A DNA stretch of 64,000 bases from Pseudomonas sp. CFBP 13711. Its GTDB lineage: Bacteria; Pseudomonadota; Gammaproteobacteria; Pseudomonadales; Pseudomonadaceae. A program made the position numbers and the translations under genes. Below the pieces are notes generated by a model that was not told where the DNA came from, ran no database searches, and worked only from the letters and a program-made list of their open reading frames with translations. The stretch covers positions 1,364 to 65,363 of the forward strand of contig NZ_JACYVI010000016.1 of assembly GCF_014842265.1 (NCBI RefSeq), read 5' to 3'. Positions 26,976 through 34,244 of the stretch are shown here, piece by piece (position 1 is the stretch's first letter; each line of letters starts with the position of its first letter).

Positions 26976-27370
26976 CAGTCATTTGCCTTCGCGCATTCAG
27001 CTGCTCCCCTCGCAGTTCGTGAGCGCACGTACATGGTGCGAATGACCTTCCGCTTTTTGCCATTGCCCTGGACAAGATCCACGGCAAAGACCTTGAACTC
27101 CTTGTCCTTCCAGAAGGCGTGAGCGTCAGCCTCGTCACCGAACAGCATGCGCTCTTGCTTGGGCGCTGGAGCGATGGCCCGTTCCTCGGCTTGCTCCTGG
27201 GCGACTTCAATGACCTTGGCAGCGGTCAGCTGCGCATCCATGCCCTTGCCCCAGGATTGCTGCATGTAGAACGGCTGCGCCTCAACGACGCCCGCTGCGT
27301 CGGAATGACTGATGGCCATCGACTCGGCCACCGCCTCGATCACTGCGCCTTCCCACTCGAAATACTTCAT
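26976..27370 (-). pseudogene. Truncated unknown gene joined to the integrase remnant
   Basis: From the ATG at 27370 (MKYFEWEGAVIEAV) the frame gives a plausible protein of about 131 residues, with a helical first half and a lysine-rich segment followed by TMYVRSRTARGAAECAKAND. After that the frame runs into the antisense of the integrase remnant (to a stop at 26843), so the native C-terminus has been lost. I do not recognise the family; the look is of a plasmid or integrative-element accessory protein. Its leader contains one copy of the 19-bp operator-like palindrome and a second perfect hairpin, suggesting shared control with the HTH gene upstream. Confidence 0.6.
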
Positions 27371-27379
27371 TGCGGCCTT

Positions 27380-27401
27380 CCCACATAAATGCTTATGTGG
27401 G
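27380..27401. repeat. Perfect hairpin in the leader of the truncated gene
   Basis: Arms CCCACATAA and TTATGTGGG (9 of 9 pairs) with a four-base loop ATGC. It overlaps the stop codon of the HTH gene and lies just 10 bp before the ATG at 27370. No T-run follows on the minus strand, so an operator or a translation-controlling hairpin is more likely than a terminator. Confidence 0.6.
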
Positions 27402-27692
27402 AATTTTAGGTGCGTTAAAAGCACCTGTCAAAACCATTTTTGCACCGGCTCGCTTAATTATTGGCCCCCAGCTTTCGAGGGTATAAACCGGCCCCGATTT
27501 GATGATTTTGACCCCCGCCTGTTCACCCGCTTGGGTTATTAGATTGGTGACGGTCTTCTTGTCGAGTCCGGTCTTTGCCGCAATTTTTACCAGCGTGGCG
27601 TCGGGTATTGAGTCGATTGCAGCAAGCACACAGAGCATGCGCCGCAGGTCGCCTTTTGGATAACTCACAACATCGCTCATAAGGCTGCTCAT
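27393..27692 (-). CDS. Small helix-turn-helix DNA-binding protein
   Basis: About 100 residues from the ATG at 27692; ATGs at 27680 and 27728 are also in frame, and none has a clear ribosome-binding site. The N-terminal part is a winged-HTH-like domain, with DATLVKIAAKTGLDKKTVTNLI as helices 2 and 3. A short C-terminal strand region follows (VKIIKSGPVYTLESWGPII). Its start codon abuts a 19-bp palindrome (27693-27711), and a near-identical palindrome lies over its last codons, ahead of the next gene. This suggests an autoregulator that also controls the truncated neighbour. The family looks like those of integrative elements and plasmids. DNA-binding is inferred from sequence pattern. Confidence 0.7.
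   Translation of the reverse strand: MSSLMSDVVSYPKGDLRRMLCVLAAIDSIPDATLVKIAAKTGLDKKTVTNLITQAGEQAGVKIIKSGPVYTLESWGPIIKRAGAKMVLTGAFNAPKIPT
27408..27426. promoter_or_regulatory. Operator-like palindrome, copy O2
   Basis: AGGTGCGTTAAAAGCACCT: 6-bp perfect arms around GTTAAAA. It matches the reverse complement of copy O1 at 17 of 19 positions if the outer pair is taken as covarying or replaced. It lies 38 bp upstream of the ATG of the truncated gene and inside the 3' end of the HTH gene. A binding site for the HTH protein is the simplest reading. Confidence 0.6.
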
Positions 27693-27711
27693 GGGTGCTA
27701 TTAACGCACCC
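27693..27711. promoter_or_regulatory. Operator-like palindrome, copy O1
   Basis: On the minus strand it reads GGGTGCGTTAATAGCACCC, immediately before the ATG at 27692 of the HTH gene. The arms and the asymmetric spacer (GTTAAWA) are shared with copy O2 at 27408. Its position is right for autorepression by blocking initiation. If translation starts at 27728 instead, it would lie inside the coding region. Confidence 0.6.
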
Positions 27712-27728
27712 ATTCTAGACGTGGCCAT

Positions 27729-28230
27729 GTGGCTTTGTCACGCTCATAGGGGCAATCTCAAACGCTGGACGGATAGCGCCTTGGTCACCCCTTAAATGGG
27801 GCTTACTGTGGTCCAGGCACGCATGGGGGCAGGTTTGCACCCGAAACCGACTTAGCCTAAATCGGTTGCCCGTTTACCCCAAGTCGGTAACCGAAAGGCA
27901 TGAAAAAGGCCCCCGGACGGTGGGAAAGTCCGGGGGCCTATTTAACGGATATCCCGTTATTTCCAGTGACCGATCGCCGATGACCTAGGACGGGTTTTGA
28001 GTGTTGGAGGGGCATTCACGAGGTTGGAATTCACCCGGAGAGTACCGCACGCTGCTGCCCACTGACTGGAAGGACTGCACCCTCCGGCACATAGGCCGCA
28101 ATATCTACAGGTTGATCTAAGCCTAAGCCGAGGAGTGGCTGGGCATGGCCATAGAAACCGCTGGCGGGCCGCTGCCAGACGCCGGTGAGAGTTTATACCG
28201 GCTCTTTGACGGCCTGCGAGGCGACTGAAC
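27729..28230. other. Gene-poor stretch with repeat R2 and possible gene debris
   Basis: About 500 bp between the HTH gene and the amine oxidase gene. It holds the 55-bp element R2 (27905-27959). From 28127 to 28228 a plus-strand frame reads like the end of a protein (AEEWLGMAIETAGG and on to GLRGD before a TGA), but with no start and a stop just before it, so it is probably debris of a lost gene. No RNA gene is seen. Confidence 0.4.
27905..27959 (+). repeat. Hairpin-plus-palindrome element, copy R2
   Basis: Same 55-bp length, layout and orientation as R1. It has a strong GC hairpin (GGCCCCCGGAC pairing with GTCCGGGGGCC), then TATTTAACGG and the palindrome-like AACGGATATCCCGTT. I count about 42 of 55 identical bases, with most differences in the loop and compensated in the stem. 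On the plus strand the stem is followed by TATTT, so it could also terminate transcription. Confidence 0.7.
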
Positions 28231-30501
28231 TCAGAGTTTCGTGTTGAGGTTGAGGGTCGGCGTCTCGTCGAAGAAGTTCCATGGCTTGAGCAGTAAGTGC
28301 ACCCACTCGGTCGGCATGATCGGCCATTCCTCGGCCCGAGCCACGTGTGTGGTACCGGTGGTCAGCCACACCACGTCATCGGTGTTTTCGATCGACTGGT
28401 TGTTCGCCGTGAACTGCCCCAGACCGCTGTCGGTTGCCGAGCGGTTCGGGTACTTGCCTTCCGGGAACCGCTCCTGCGGGTCGTAGCGGGTCACCCAGAT
28501 CTGCTTGTCCATGAAGCTGAGGCGATTGTATAGCCACTCGTCGCTGTCGAAATTGGCGCCCTTGGCCACCGGATGCGTGCCGCCGGCATAAGGAATCAGT
28601 TGGTAGGAGACCGGGTAGCCCATTTTGTTTTCCTTGCCCGGGTTGCTGATCAAGCGGATGGTCGCAGGGTCAAATTTCTGCGAGGCCTGCTGCTCGGTGC
28701 TTACCACCTGCTGGTCGATCTGCATGGTGCTGGTACGCGGGCCGCCACGGTTGTTTTTGGCCACAATTGGGTTCAGCTCAACCAGCGAGTTGTTCTCGCC
28801 GTCGACGTCCATGTCCAAGCGGAAGTTGTAGATGTGTTGGTGGGTAGTGCCGACGATATTGTGGTCGATCAGCGTGCCGTAGCGGGTGTCTTCCTTAGCG
28901 GTGGCATCATGGAGGGTGGTGGACTTCACGCCCTTGACCGCTTCGATGCCGGTAGCGCCGGCGTCGATGCCGATCACGCCGTTTTCCTGGAAGACCCAGT
29001 CGAAGATGTAGTCGTAGTTGCCCACGGTGCTGATCCAGCGCACTACCAGTTCGCGGCGCTCGGTACTAAGGTTCGGCTGGCCCATTTCCGCGTGCTTGTA
29101 CTCAGGGCCGGCGTAGCGCTCGAATATGGCCATGGCGCGTGGGATCTTGGTCGGTGCGCCTGTGTAGTCAGCGATGGTAGCATCCAGCAGCACAGCGTTC
29201 TGCGGTGCGTCCTTGCCGGGCTGGATCGGCGAGGTAAGGGTGCCCATGCCGTAGTCGCCTGAGTCCAAGTAGGCCTTGAAGTACCAGCCCACGTCCGGGT
29301 CACCGTAGGGCACGATCATGCCGCCAAGGTTGCCTTCGTACATGATTTTGCGTTTCCTACCTTGGTCGTTGTAGGTCACGGTTGAAATTACCGGGCCAAC
29401 GCGGGAGTCGAGGTGCAAGTGCAGGTCCCAGTTCTGCCAGTGGATGCTGTCACCGGTAATGGTGTAGTTCTTGCCCTCGGGCTCGGTGATGTCCAGCGGC
29501 TTGACCGTGGCGCCCTTGCGGCCGCGGCCATCGTAGGGGGTAGGCTTCATCGGTACAGGAATCACGCCGGAATCTTCGATCTTGAGGATCGATTTGGTCT
29601 CCAGGTCGACCACCGCCACCAGGTTTTCGATAGGGTGAGCCCAGTAGTTGCCGTCGCCGACATCGAGATAGCTGACTATCTTGAGCAGGCGCTTGTCCTG
29701 GGTGAGGCCGTCCTTGCCGTCGAAGTAGCCGACAGTCAGCGGCGTGGCTACCACCTTCTTAACGTTGGTAATACCGCGCTTGGCCAAGGCCTGGGCGTAT
29801 TCGGGGCTGGCTTCGATAACATTCTGCACCGTGGCGAAGTCGTCCAGCAGGACCATGCCGTGGGCATCCTTGATCGGCTCCCAGCTCAGCAGTTGCTTGC
29901 TCTTGAGGTCGACCACGGCCTCGATCACGTACTTTCCGTCGAGCACCACCACATCGGCTTGGCGGGGCTGGCTTACCGCTTTGCCAGTGAGGACGAAGTC
30001 CCACACTTCGCTCTTTTTTGGCTCACGCAGGGAGATCGCGGTATAGCGCAGGTTGCTCTTCGCATGCGCCGACGCCTGGACGGCGGCCACGGCGGTTTTT
30101 ATTTCATTGACGCTCAGCGTATTGAGCGGGTGCGGGCGGGTTTCAACCACAAAGGTTTTATCCAAGCCCGATTGGAAGACTTCGTTGATGAAGTCGTGGG
30201 ACATGTAGGCAGTATTGTTCTTGAACACCACCGGCACGCTCATTTCCAGACGTTTGCCATTGAGCATAGCCACTTTGCTATTAGGCTTGACCTTGACATA
30301 GGCACCGTCCTTGGAAATCACGAAGACGTTAGCGTAGTCATCATATTTAACCGTAGCGCCGAAAGTTTCGAGGGTGCTTTGCAGCGGTACCATTTCTGCC
30401 GCGCCGCCGTGGGCCTGGGCCTGGGGCGTGAGGCTGACGAGGGCCAGCGCCAGGGCCAACGGGGCCATGGCGAAGCGCTGATGTTTGAACATATTACCCA
30501 T
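28231..30501 (-). CDS. tynA: Periplasmic copper-containing primary amine oxidase
   Basis: 756-aa copper/topaquinone amine oxidase that converts primary amines (such as tyramine or phenylethylamine) plus O2 to aldehyde, ammonia and H2O2 in the periplasm. A signal peptide is visible (residues 4-30, ending AQAHG). The N-terminal copper-amine-oxidase regulatory-type domain precedes two small N2/N3 domains and the large catalytic domain. The topaquinone-forming tyrosine is in VGNYDYIFDW. The catalytic aspartate is in KAYLDSGDYGMG, and copper ligands include the HQH of THQHIYNF. Length fits E. coli TynA. A ribosome-binding site (AAGGA) precedes the ATG at 30501; the ATG at 30492 is an alternative. 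No aldehyde dehydrogenase gene is adjacent. A divergent AraC regulator lies upstream. Confidence 0.95.
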   Translation of the reverse strand: MGNMFKHQRFAMAPLALALALVSLTPQAQAHGGAAEMVPLQSTLETFGATVKYDDYANVFVISKDGAYVKVKPNSKVAMLNGKRLEMSVPVVFKNNTAYMSHDFINEVFQSGLDKTFVVETRPHPLNTLSVNEIKTAVAAVQASAHAKSNLRYTAISLREPKKSEVWDFVLTGKAVSQPRQADVVVLDGKYVIEAVVDLKSKQLLSWEPIKDAHGMVLLDDFATVQNVIEASPEYAQALAKRGITNVKKVVATPLTVGYFDGKDGLTQDKRLLKIVSYLDVGDGNYWAHPIENLVAVVDLETKSILKIEDSGVIPVPMKPTPYDGRGRKGATVKPLDITEPEGKNYTITGDSIHWQNWDLHLHLDSRVGPVISTVTYNDQGRKRKIMYEGNLGGMIVPYGDPDVGWYFKAYLDSGDYGMGTLTSPIQPGKDAPQNAVLLDATIADYTGAPTKIPRAMAIFERYAGPEYKHAEMGQPNLSTERRELVVRWISTVGNYDYIFDWVFQENGVIGIDAGATGIEAVKGVKSTTLHDATAKEDTRYGTLIDHNIVGTTHQHIYNFRLDMDVDGENNSLVELNPIVAKNNRGGPRTSTMQIDQQVVSTEQQASQKFDPATIRLISNPGKENKMGYPVSYQLIPYAGGTHPVAKGANFDSDEWLYNRLSFMDKQIWVTRYDPQERFPEGKYPNRSATDSGLGQFTANNQSIENTDDVVWLTTGTTHVARAEEWPIMPTEWVHLLLKPWNFFDETPTLNLNTKL

Positions 30502-30868
30502 GAGTGTGTCCTTGAGTTCCCGGCCAAGTGAGGTTGTTTTTTATTCCGGTGACGGCTGGATACCGTTCTTTTGCGCACGTGCCAGACAACTTTTTATACA
30601 TGCCAAGGTTCGGCGGTTGAACTGGCCTGCGGATTCACTCTACGGCTGAGAGCGGGCGGGGAATTAACACAAAGTGGCAACCGGTGATTTCACGGCTTGA
30701 ATTGTATGCTTGTACTATAGCGGTGCACAAAGTTGAGGCGGCGATGCTGCAAATAAGGGCAAATTGACATTTATTTCGGACAGGAAAGACACGTCACGGG
30801 GCGGCATGACAGTTGCAAACATTTTGTAACATCTGCTCATTCGCGAGCGCGCCCTTTCGAGACTTCGT
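30502..30868. promoter_or_regulatory. Divergent promoter region, amine oxidase / AraC regulator
   Basis: This 367-bp spacer lies between two divergent genes and should carry both promoters and the regulator's binding sites. I could not identify repeated half-sites or promoter boxes with confidence. No gene is seen. Confidence 0.45.
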
Positions 30869-31822
30869 ATGCACCAGTCCCTGCACACCACTGATATTTT
30901 CGAGCACGCCAATGCCTTGCCGGGCTGGCAACAGCAGTACGATCAACTCAGCAGCGGGGGGCTGGACGGCTGGCTGGACGTAGCCCAGGTGGACGATGTG
31001 CAGCTATTTCGCGAGCGCCTCAACCAGCAAGTGGTGCAGTGCATCAACTTTCCGTGCGATGCGGTCAATATCCTGCTGCCGCTGTCGTGGCCGCAAGAGG
31101 ATGAACAGGGAATGATCGCCCAAGGCCGCGCCACGGTGCTTCCGGCAATCGACGAGTATCGGGTGGTGACGCCGCGGGGCATGGATGTGCTGTGCCTGTC
31201 GGTACCGTTCAATTCGCTGCAGGGATTGCTGGACGAGGCCGCGCTCGAGGTGTTGATGGTATCAACCGCGTCCCGCCGGGTATGCCTGCCGCCTGCGCGA
31301 CTGGCCAAGGATATTCGCGCGCTGCAGGAGCTGATGGTGCAGTGCATCGGTTGGCAGACGCTGCAGATCAAGCGCAGCTTGACGATGCTGATGGTCGAGT
31401 GGCTCGAGACCGTGGTTGACACAGGCAAGGCGTTGCCGCGGCCGAGCACCCGGGGCTATATCGTCGAGCGTTGCCACCAATGGCTGATGGAAGCCCCTGA
31501 CGCCGCACCCAGCGTTCTGGAGTTATGCAAGCGGCTGAAGGTCTCGCGGCGCACCTTGCAGTACAGCTTTCAGTCAGTAGCGGCAGTGACGCCGGTGCAA
31601 TACCTGCGCTCAGTACGCCTGAACGGCGCGCGTCGTGCCTTGAAGCAGAACCCCCATGCCAATATCGCCGAGGTGGCGGAACGCTGGGGGTTCGGCCATT
31701 CGAGCTATTTCACTCTGGAGTATCAGAAGCTGTTTAATGAGTTGCCTTCGGCGTTGTTGCGGCGCAGAGCATCAGAAGGGTTTGAGCAGCAGTTTTGGCG
31801 AGCGCCTGGCATGCTTGACTGA
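30869..31822 (+). CDS. AraC family regulator (EutR/FeaR-like) of the amine oxidase
   Basis: 317 aa. A long N-terminal sensor-type domain (about residues 1-200) is followed by two HTH motifs: VLELCKRLKVSRRTLQYSFQ (about 215-240), and IAEVAERWGFGHSSYFTLEYQKLFNELPSAL (shown split: IAEVAERWGFGH then SSYFTLEYQKLF). The spacing and RRTLQYSFQ/PVQYLRSVRLN pattern resemble EutR-type regulators of amine catabolism. It is divergent from the copper amine oxidase gene, as feaR is linked to tynA in E. coli, so activation of that gene by amine or aldehyde is the likely job. The inducer is unknown. Confidence 0.85.
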   Translation: MHQSLHTTDIFEHANALPGWQQQYDQLSSGGLDGWLDVAQVDDVQLFRERLNQQVVQCINFPCDAVNILLPLSWPQEDEQGMIAQGRATVLPAIDEYRVVTPRGMDVLCLSVPFNSLQGLLDEAALEVLMVSTASRRVCLPPARLAKDIRALQELMVQCIGWQTLQIKRSLTMLMVEWLETVVDTGKALPRPSTRGYIVERCHQWLMEAPDAAPSVLELCKRLKVSRRTLQYSFQSVAAVTPVQYLRSVRLNGARRALKQNPHANIAEVAERWGFGHSSYFTLEYQKLFNELPSALLRRRASEGFEQQFWRAPGMLD

Positions 31823-32173
31823 CCTCACATGCCCATCGGCTTAAGCCGTGAGGCCGAACAGCCCGCTAACCGTGTGAAAAAGGATAGGAAGGCGAAAATG
31901 GGGTTTTGCTGGCTTTCAGTAGAATTGCATGAACAGTGTATTGTTATCAGCAGAATCCATAGGCAGTAGCTGCCTGCGGCAGGTTCAAACTGCTGTCAGT
32001 CAAACCTTGAGCTGGCCTGGTTTACCAAAAATCCGTTATGCGCAGTCAAGACGCAGCAAGATGCCGAAGGGCTGAGCGACGCTTTGGATCGATAGCGGTC
32101 GGCCGTGGATCACCGCTTTCGACCCGCAGCCATGTGTGACGAGACAGAACATGGTTTCGCTGCGCTTGGTCAT
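31823..32173. other. Gene-free stretch after the AraC regulator
   Basis: About 350 bp without a convincing ORF. Short inverted repeats are present (CCTCAC/GTGAGG around 31823-31851 enclosing CGGCTTAAGCCG), which could serve as a weak terminator, but no T-run follows. Confidence 0.4.
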
Positions 32174-32695
32174 TTAGTCACGATGCTTGAGGCCGATTGA
32201 GGCGTGGCAATTTCGCGATTCGATACTTCCCTGTCTGTAAGGCCAGCACGCACGTTCTTTCATGCTCGGCGACTGCCGGACGATCGTCAACTTCGGTTTC
32301 TTCGGAGCCTCTGGCCTTGGCGAAAGATCGGAGCTAACTCGAAAAGCGACCACATTGTCAGCGCCTCTAGGAACGAAGTTCTGATCATTGAAAACCGTTT
32401 GCCTAGGCGCATTGTCTGGTGAACGGATTTCCGATGATGCTCGAAGCCATGATGAATTGAGGTCCTGCCTCGGCGGCATCGGATTTATGACAGTCAGTTG
32501 TTCTTCCCGTCCAGTCGAGCTCTCCGTCCGCTTGTATGCTGAGTCGAGGCTTGGAGCTCGGCCAATCAACTGAAGTGTAGCTACCGTCGCCAAGCTCGCG
32601 ATTAGCACACAGATCGCCATATAGAGGACGTTATGTTTGTGATGCCCTCGGAAGATTCGCTCAGGGGCATCGCTAATGTCGGCTTTCATATCCAT
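32174..32695 (-). CDS. Hypothetical single-pass membrane protein
   Basis: About 173 residues from the ATG at 32695; an ATG at 32689 is equally good, as both follow GGAG closely. A charged N-terminus is followed by one hydrophobic helix at about residues 22-44 (LYMAICVLIASLATVATL). The rest is a polar, low-complexity region with many Ser, Arg and Pro residues and a short C-terminal segment with two cysteines. The likely topology is N-in with the tail in the periplasm. I do not recognise the family. It is in the accessory stretch next to glmS. Confidence 0.5.
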   Translation of the reverse strand: MDMKADISDAPERIFRGHHKHNVLYMAICVLIASLATVATLQLIGRAPSLDSAYKRTESSTGREEQLTVINPMPPRQDLNSSWLRASSEIRSPDNAPRQTVFNDQNFVPRGADNVVAFRVSSDLSPRPEAPKKPKLTIVRQSPSMKERACWPYRQGSIESRNCHASIGLKHRD

Positions 32696-32871
32696 TCTCC
32701 GGCACATCCTTGAAGACCTGGAATGGTCCATTTCTTAGGCGCTTTGCTAGCAAGGGCACGGGGGTGCGGATGCAACGGATTCTCGGCCCGATTGCATCAA
32801 ATCAGGCGCGATACGCACCGAAGGTTTCTAGCCAACAGCGAGCAGTCATGACGGCGTGTCGTGCATTTCAG

Positions 32872-33186
32872 TTACATCGACTTGACCGATACGACTTCCA
32901 CATAGCGGTATTTCCTCCTGGCTGCCTTTGTGGCTTCCTGCTCCGCCAGTAGAGTACTCAGGGTATCGGCCTCATGTAGGATTTCATACGTCTTGCCTTC
33001 AAACTCGTTGCTTACCCGGAGTGTGACCAGCAGCCTCGGGGTGAAGGTCTTGGCAGGCTTCTTTTTTGCCGCCCTTGAGATGGGCGCCTCGACCTCTGTC
33101 AAGGACGGCGGGCTTACTCGCGCGGATATTTGAGCGTTCCCGAACAACGCTTGACGCATCTCTTCTTCGGTCAATTCTTTGCTCAT
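32872..33186 (-). CDS. Hypothetical protein (104 aa), mobile-element type
   Basis: Starts MSKELTEEEMRQALFGN. It has a polar N-terminal half, a basic linker (AAKKKPAKTF), and then a compact C-terminal domain, LLVTLRVSNEFEGKTYEI, ending in a basic helix and KYRYVEVVSVKSM. I recall similar small proteins near integrases and on plasmids of Pseudomonas but cannot name a function. There is no membrane segment. The reading frame has the look of a real gene (no repeats, balanced composition), but its ribosome-binding site is not striking. Confidence 0.55.
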   Translation of the reverse strand: MSKELTEEEMRQALFGNAQISARVSPPSLTEVEAPISRAAKKKPAKTFTPRLLVTLRVSNEFEGKTYEILHEADTLSTLLAEQEATKAARRKYRYVEVVSVKSM

Positions 33187-33381
33187 TTGACGTCTCAGAG
33201 TTTCATCGTAAAACCGACGGGATTCTACCAGCTAGTCCTGGCCAAAAAGTGGCTGCCATGGCAATGCAAACAGATACGAGGTCCGTATGCAGCCAAGGCT
33301 AGCTAATTCAATTAGGTACTCCGCATCTTTTACGATTGGACTCAGCAATCCTTGAACCTCCTACCGATAGGAGGTCTTTCC

Positions 33382-33450
33382 ATGAACACTGTAAAACGAA
33401 CGAATGGCTCACCGTGGAACAAGGGGAAGCTTGTCGGACAAAAGTCCGGC
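33382..33450 (+). pseudogene. N-terminal remnant of a tyrosine integrase
   Basis: AGGAGG lies nine bases before the ATG at 33382, and the first 21 residues (NGSPWNKGKLVGQK included) match the start of a well-known Pseudomonas and plasmid integrase family. That family continues with a KLKDIW segment; here the next residues are unrelated, so the gene is cut off after about 22 codons. It is a third integrase trace in the window, of a different subfamily from the copies at 12.4 and 26.5 kb. Confidence 0.55.
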
Positions 33451-33474
33451 GCATCATTCCAGATGAAGCTCCTT

Positions 33475-33739
33475 TCAGATATCCCGCCTTGGCTTCGGCT
33501 TCCTCTTCGGCGGTGGACCACAAATTTCGCAGACGTCGCCAAAGCTGTCGTCATATTCCCTTTTGCTGACGATGATGTGATTTAGCACCCGCTTTATCGT
33601 CGGGTTCTACACAGTCATCGCACAGTGGCACGGTGGGGCATTGCTCAGCAGCGCTGTCGGATGCTCGTTTCTAGCCGCCCAGGTACGCGCGGCGAGCTCC
33701 TTTTTCTACGTTCATGCGCCTGCGGTCATTCACTGACAT
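33475..33739 (-). pseudogene. Decayed small zinc-ribbon gene
   Basis: Translation of the minus strand from the ATG at 33739 gives MSVNDRRRMNVEKGARRAYLGG, an in-frame TAG, and then KRASDSAAEQCPTVPLCDDC. With one frame change it continues VLNHIIVSKREYDDSFGDVC, then CEIC within that end, and a basic tail to a TGA at 33475. The paired cysteines (CDDC and CEIC) suggest a small zinc-binding protein. One nonsense codon plus one frameshift mark it as inactive. It directly follows, tail to tail, the integrase remnant. Confidence 0.5.
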
Positions 33740-33932
33740 TTTTTGCATCGTAGGAAGTCAGAGACCGCGACCAACTTGGCATCTTTGACGCTGTCGATCT
33801 CTACTATGCATCAAGCATCGGGGTTGCTTACCAGTGCAATAAATACATTACCAACACTTTTGGAGGCAGAGGGGTGCATGGCCCTTTTTGATCCCATCCG
33901 CGACTATTTCCGATGCGCGGGAGCAACAACCC

Positions 33933-34244
33933 TTAGCCCTGGTGGGTGTCGCCGAAGAAATCATCCTCGGCCACTAACCCGAAATCATCGCTCAACATGC
34001 CATCATCATCGCAAAACAAGTTCTGCACACGGCGTTGCTGTTTGAGATTAGCAACTGCCTGAAAAAAGCACCCCTCACAGAGGTGAAGCTCGTAGCGCTC
34101 GCCGTCGTGCTCGGCGCCATACCCCCAAAGTGCTTGCAGCGTGGCAAATTGCAAATTACCGCTCTCTGATCTGGTGGTGAGTCGGCAGACGTCGCATAAA
34201 ACATCTGTGATGGCTTCGATCTCAACTTTACCGGTGATCTTCAT
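33933..34244 (-). CDS. Small Cys-rich (zinc-ribbon) hypothetical protein
   Basis: 103 aa from the ATG at 34244, which has GGAGGGAG directly upstream; the GTG at 34256 is an inferior start. CDVC (about residues 17-20) and CEGC (about 55-58) make a two-CxxC zinc-ribbon pattern. The C-terminus is acidic (DDDG, SDDFG, EDDFFG). Family and function are not recognised. The acidic tail and small size are seen in proteins of mobile elements, and it is the gene closest to the glmS end on this side. Confidence 0.6.
   Translation of the reverse strand: MKITGKVEIEAITDVLCDVCRLTTRSESGNLQFATLQALWGYGAEHDGERYELHLCEGCFFQAVANLKQQRRVQNLFCDDDGMLSDDFGLVAEDDFFGDTHQG

Noticed and set aside
28127..28228. 34-codon frame before the amine oxidase stop as a gene
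   Set aside because: It has a stop immediately upstream and no ribosome-binding site; it is treated as debris of a lost gene.
33352..33585. Full 77-codon frame as a real protein
   Set aside because: Only the first 22 codons from 33382 resemble an integrase start; the rest is antisense to the decayed zinc-ribbon gene and has no family look.
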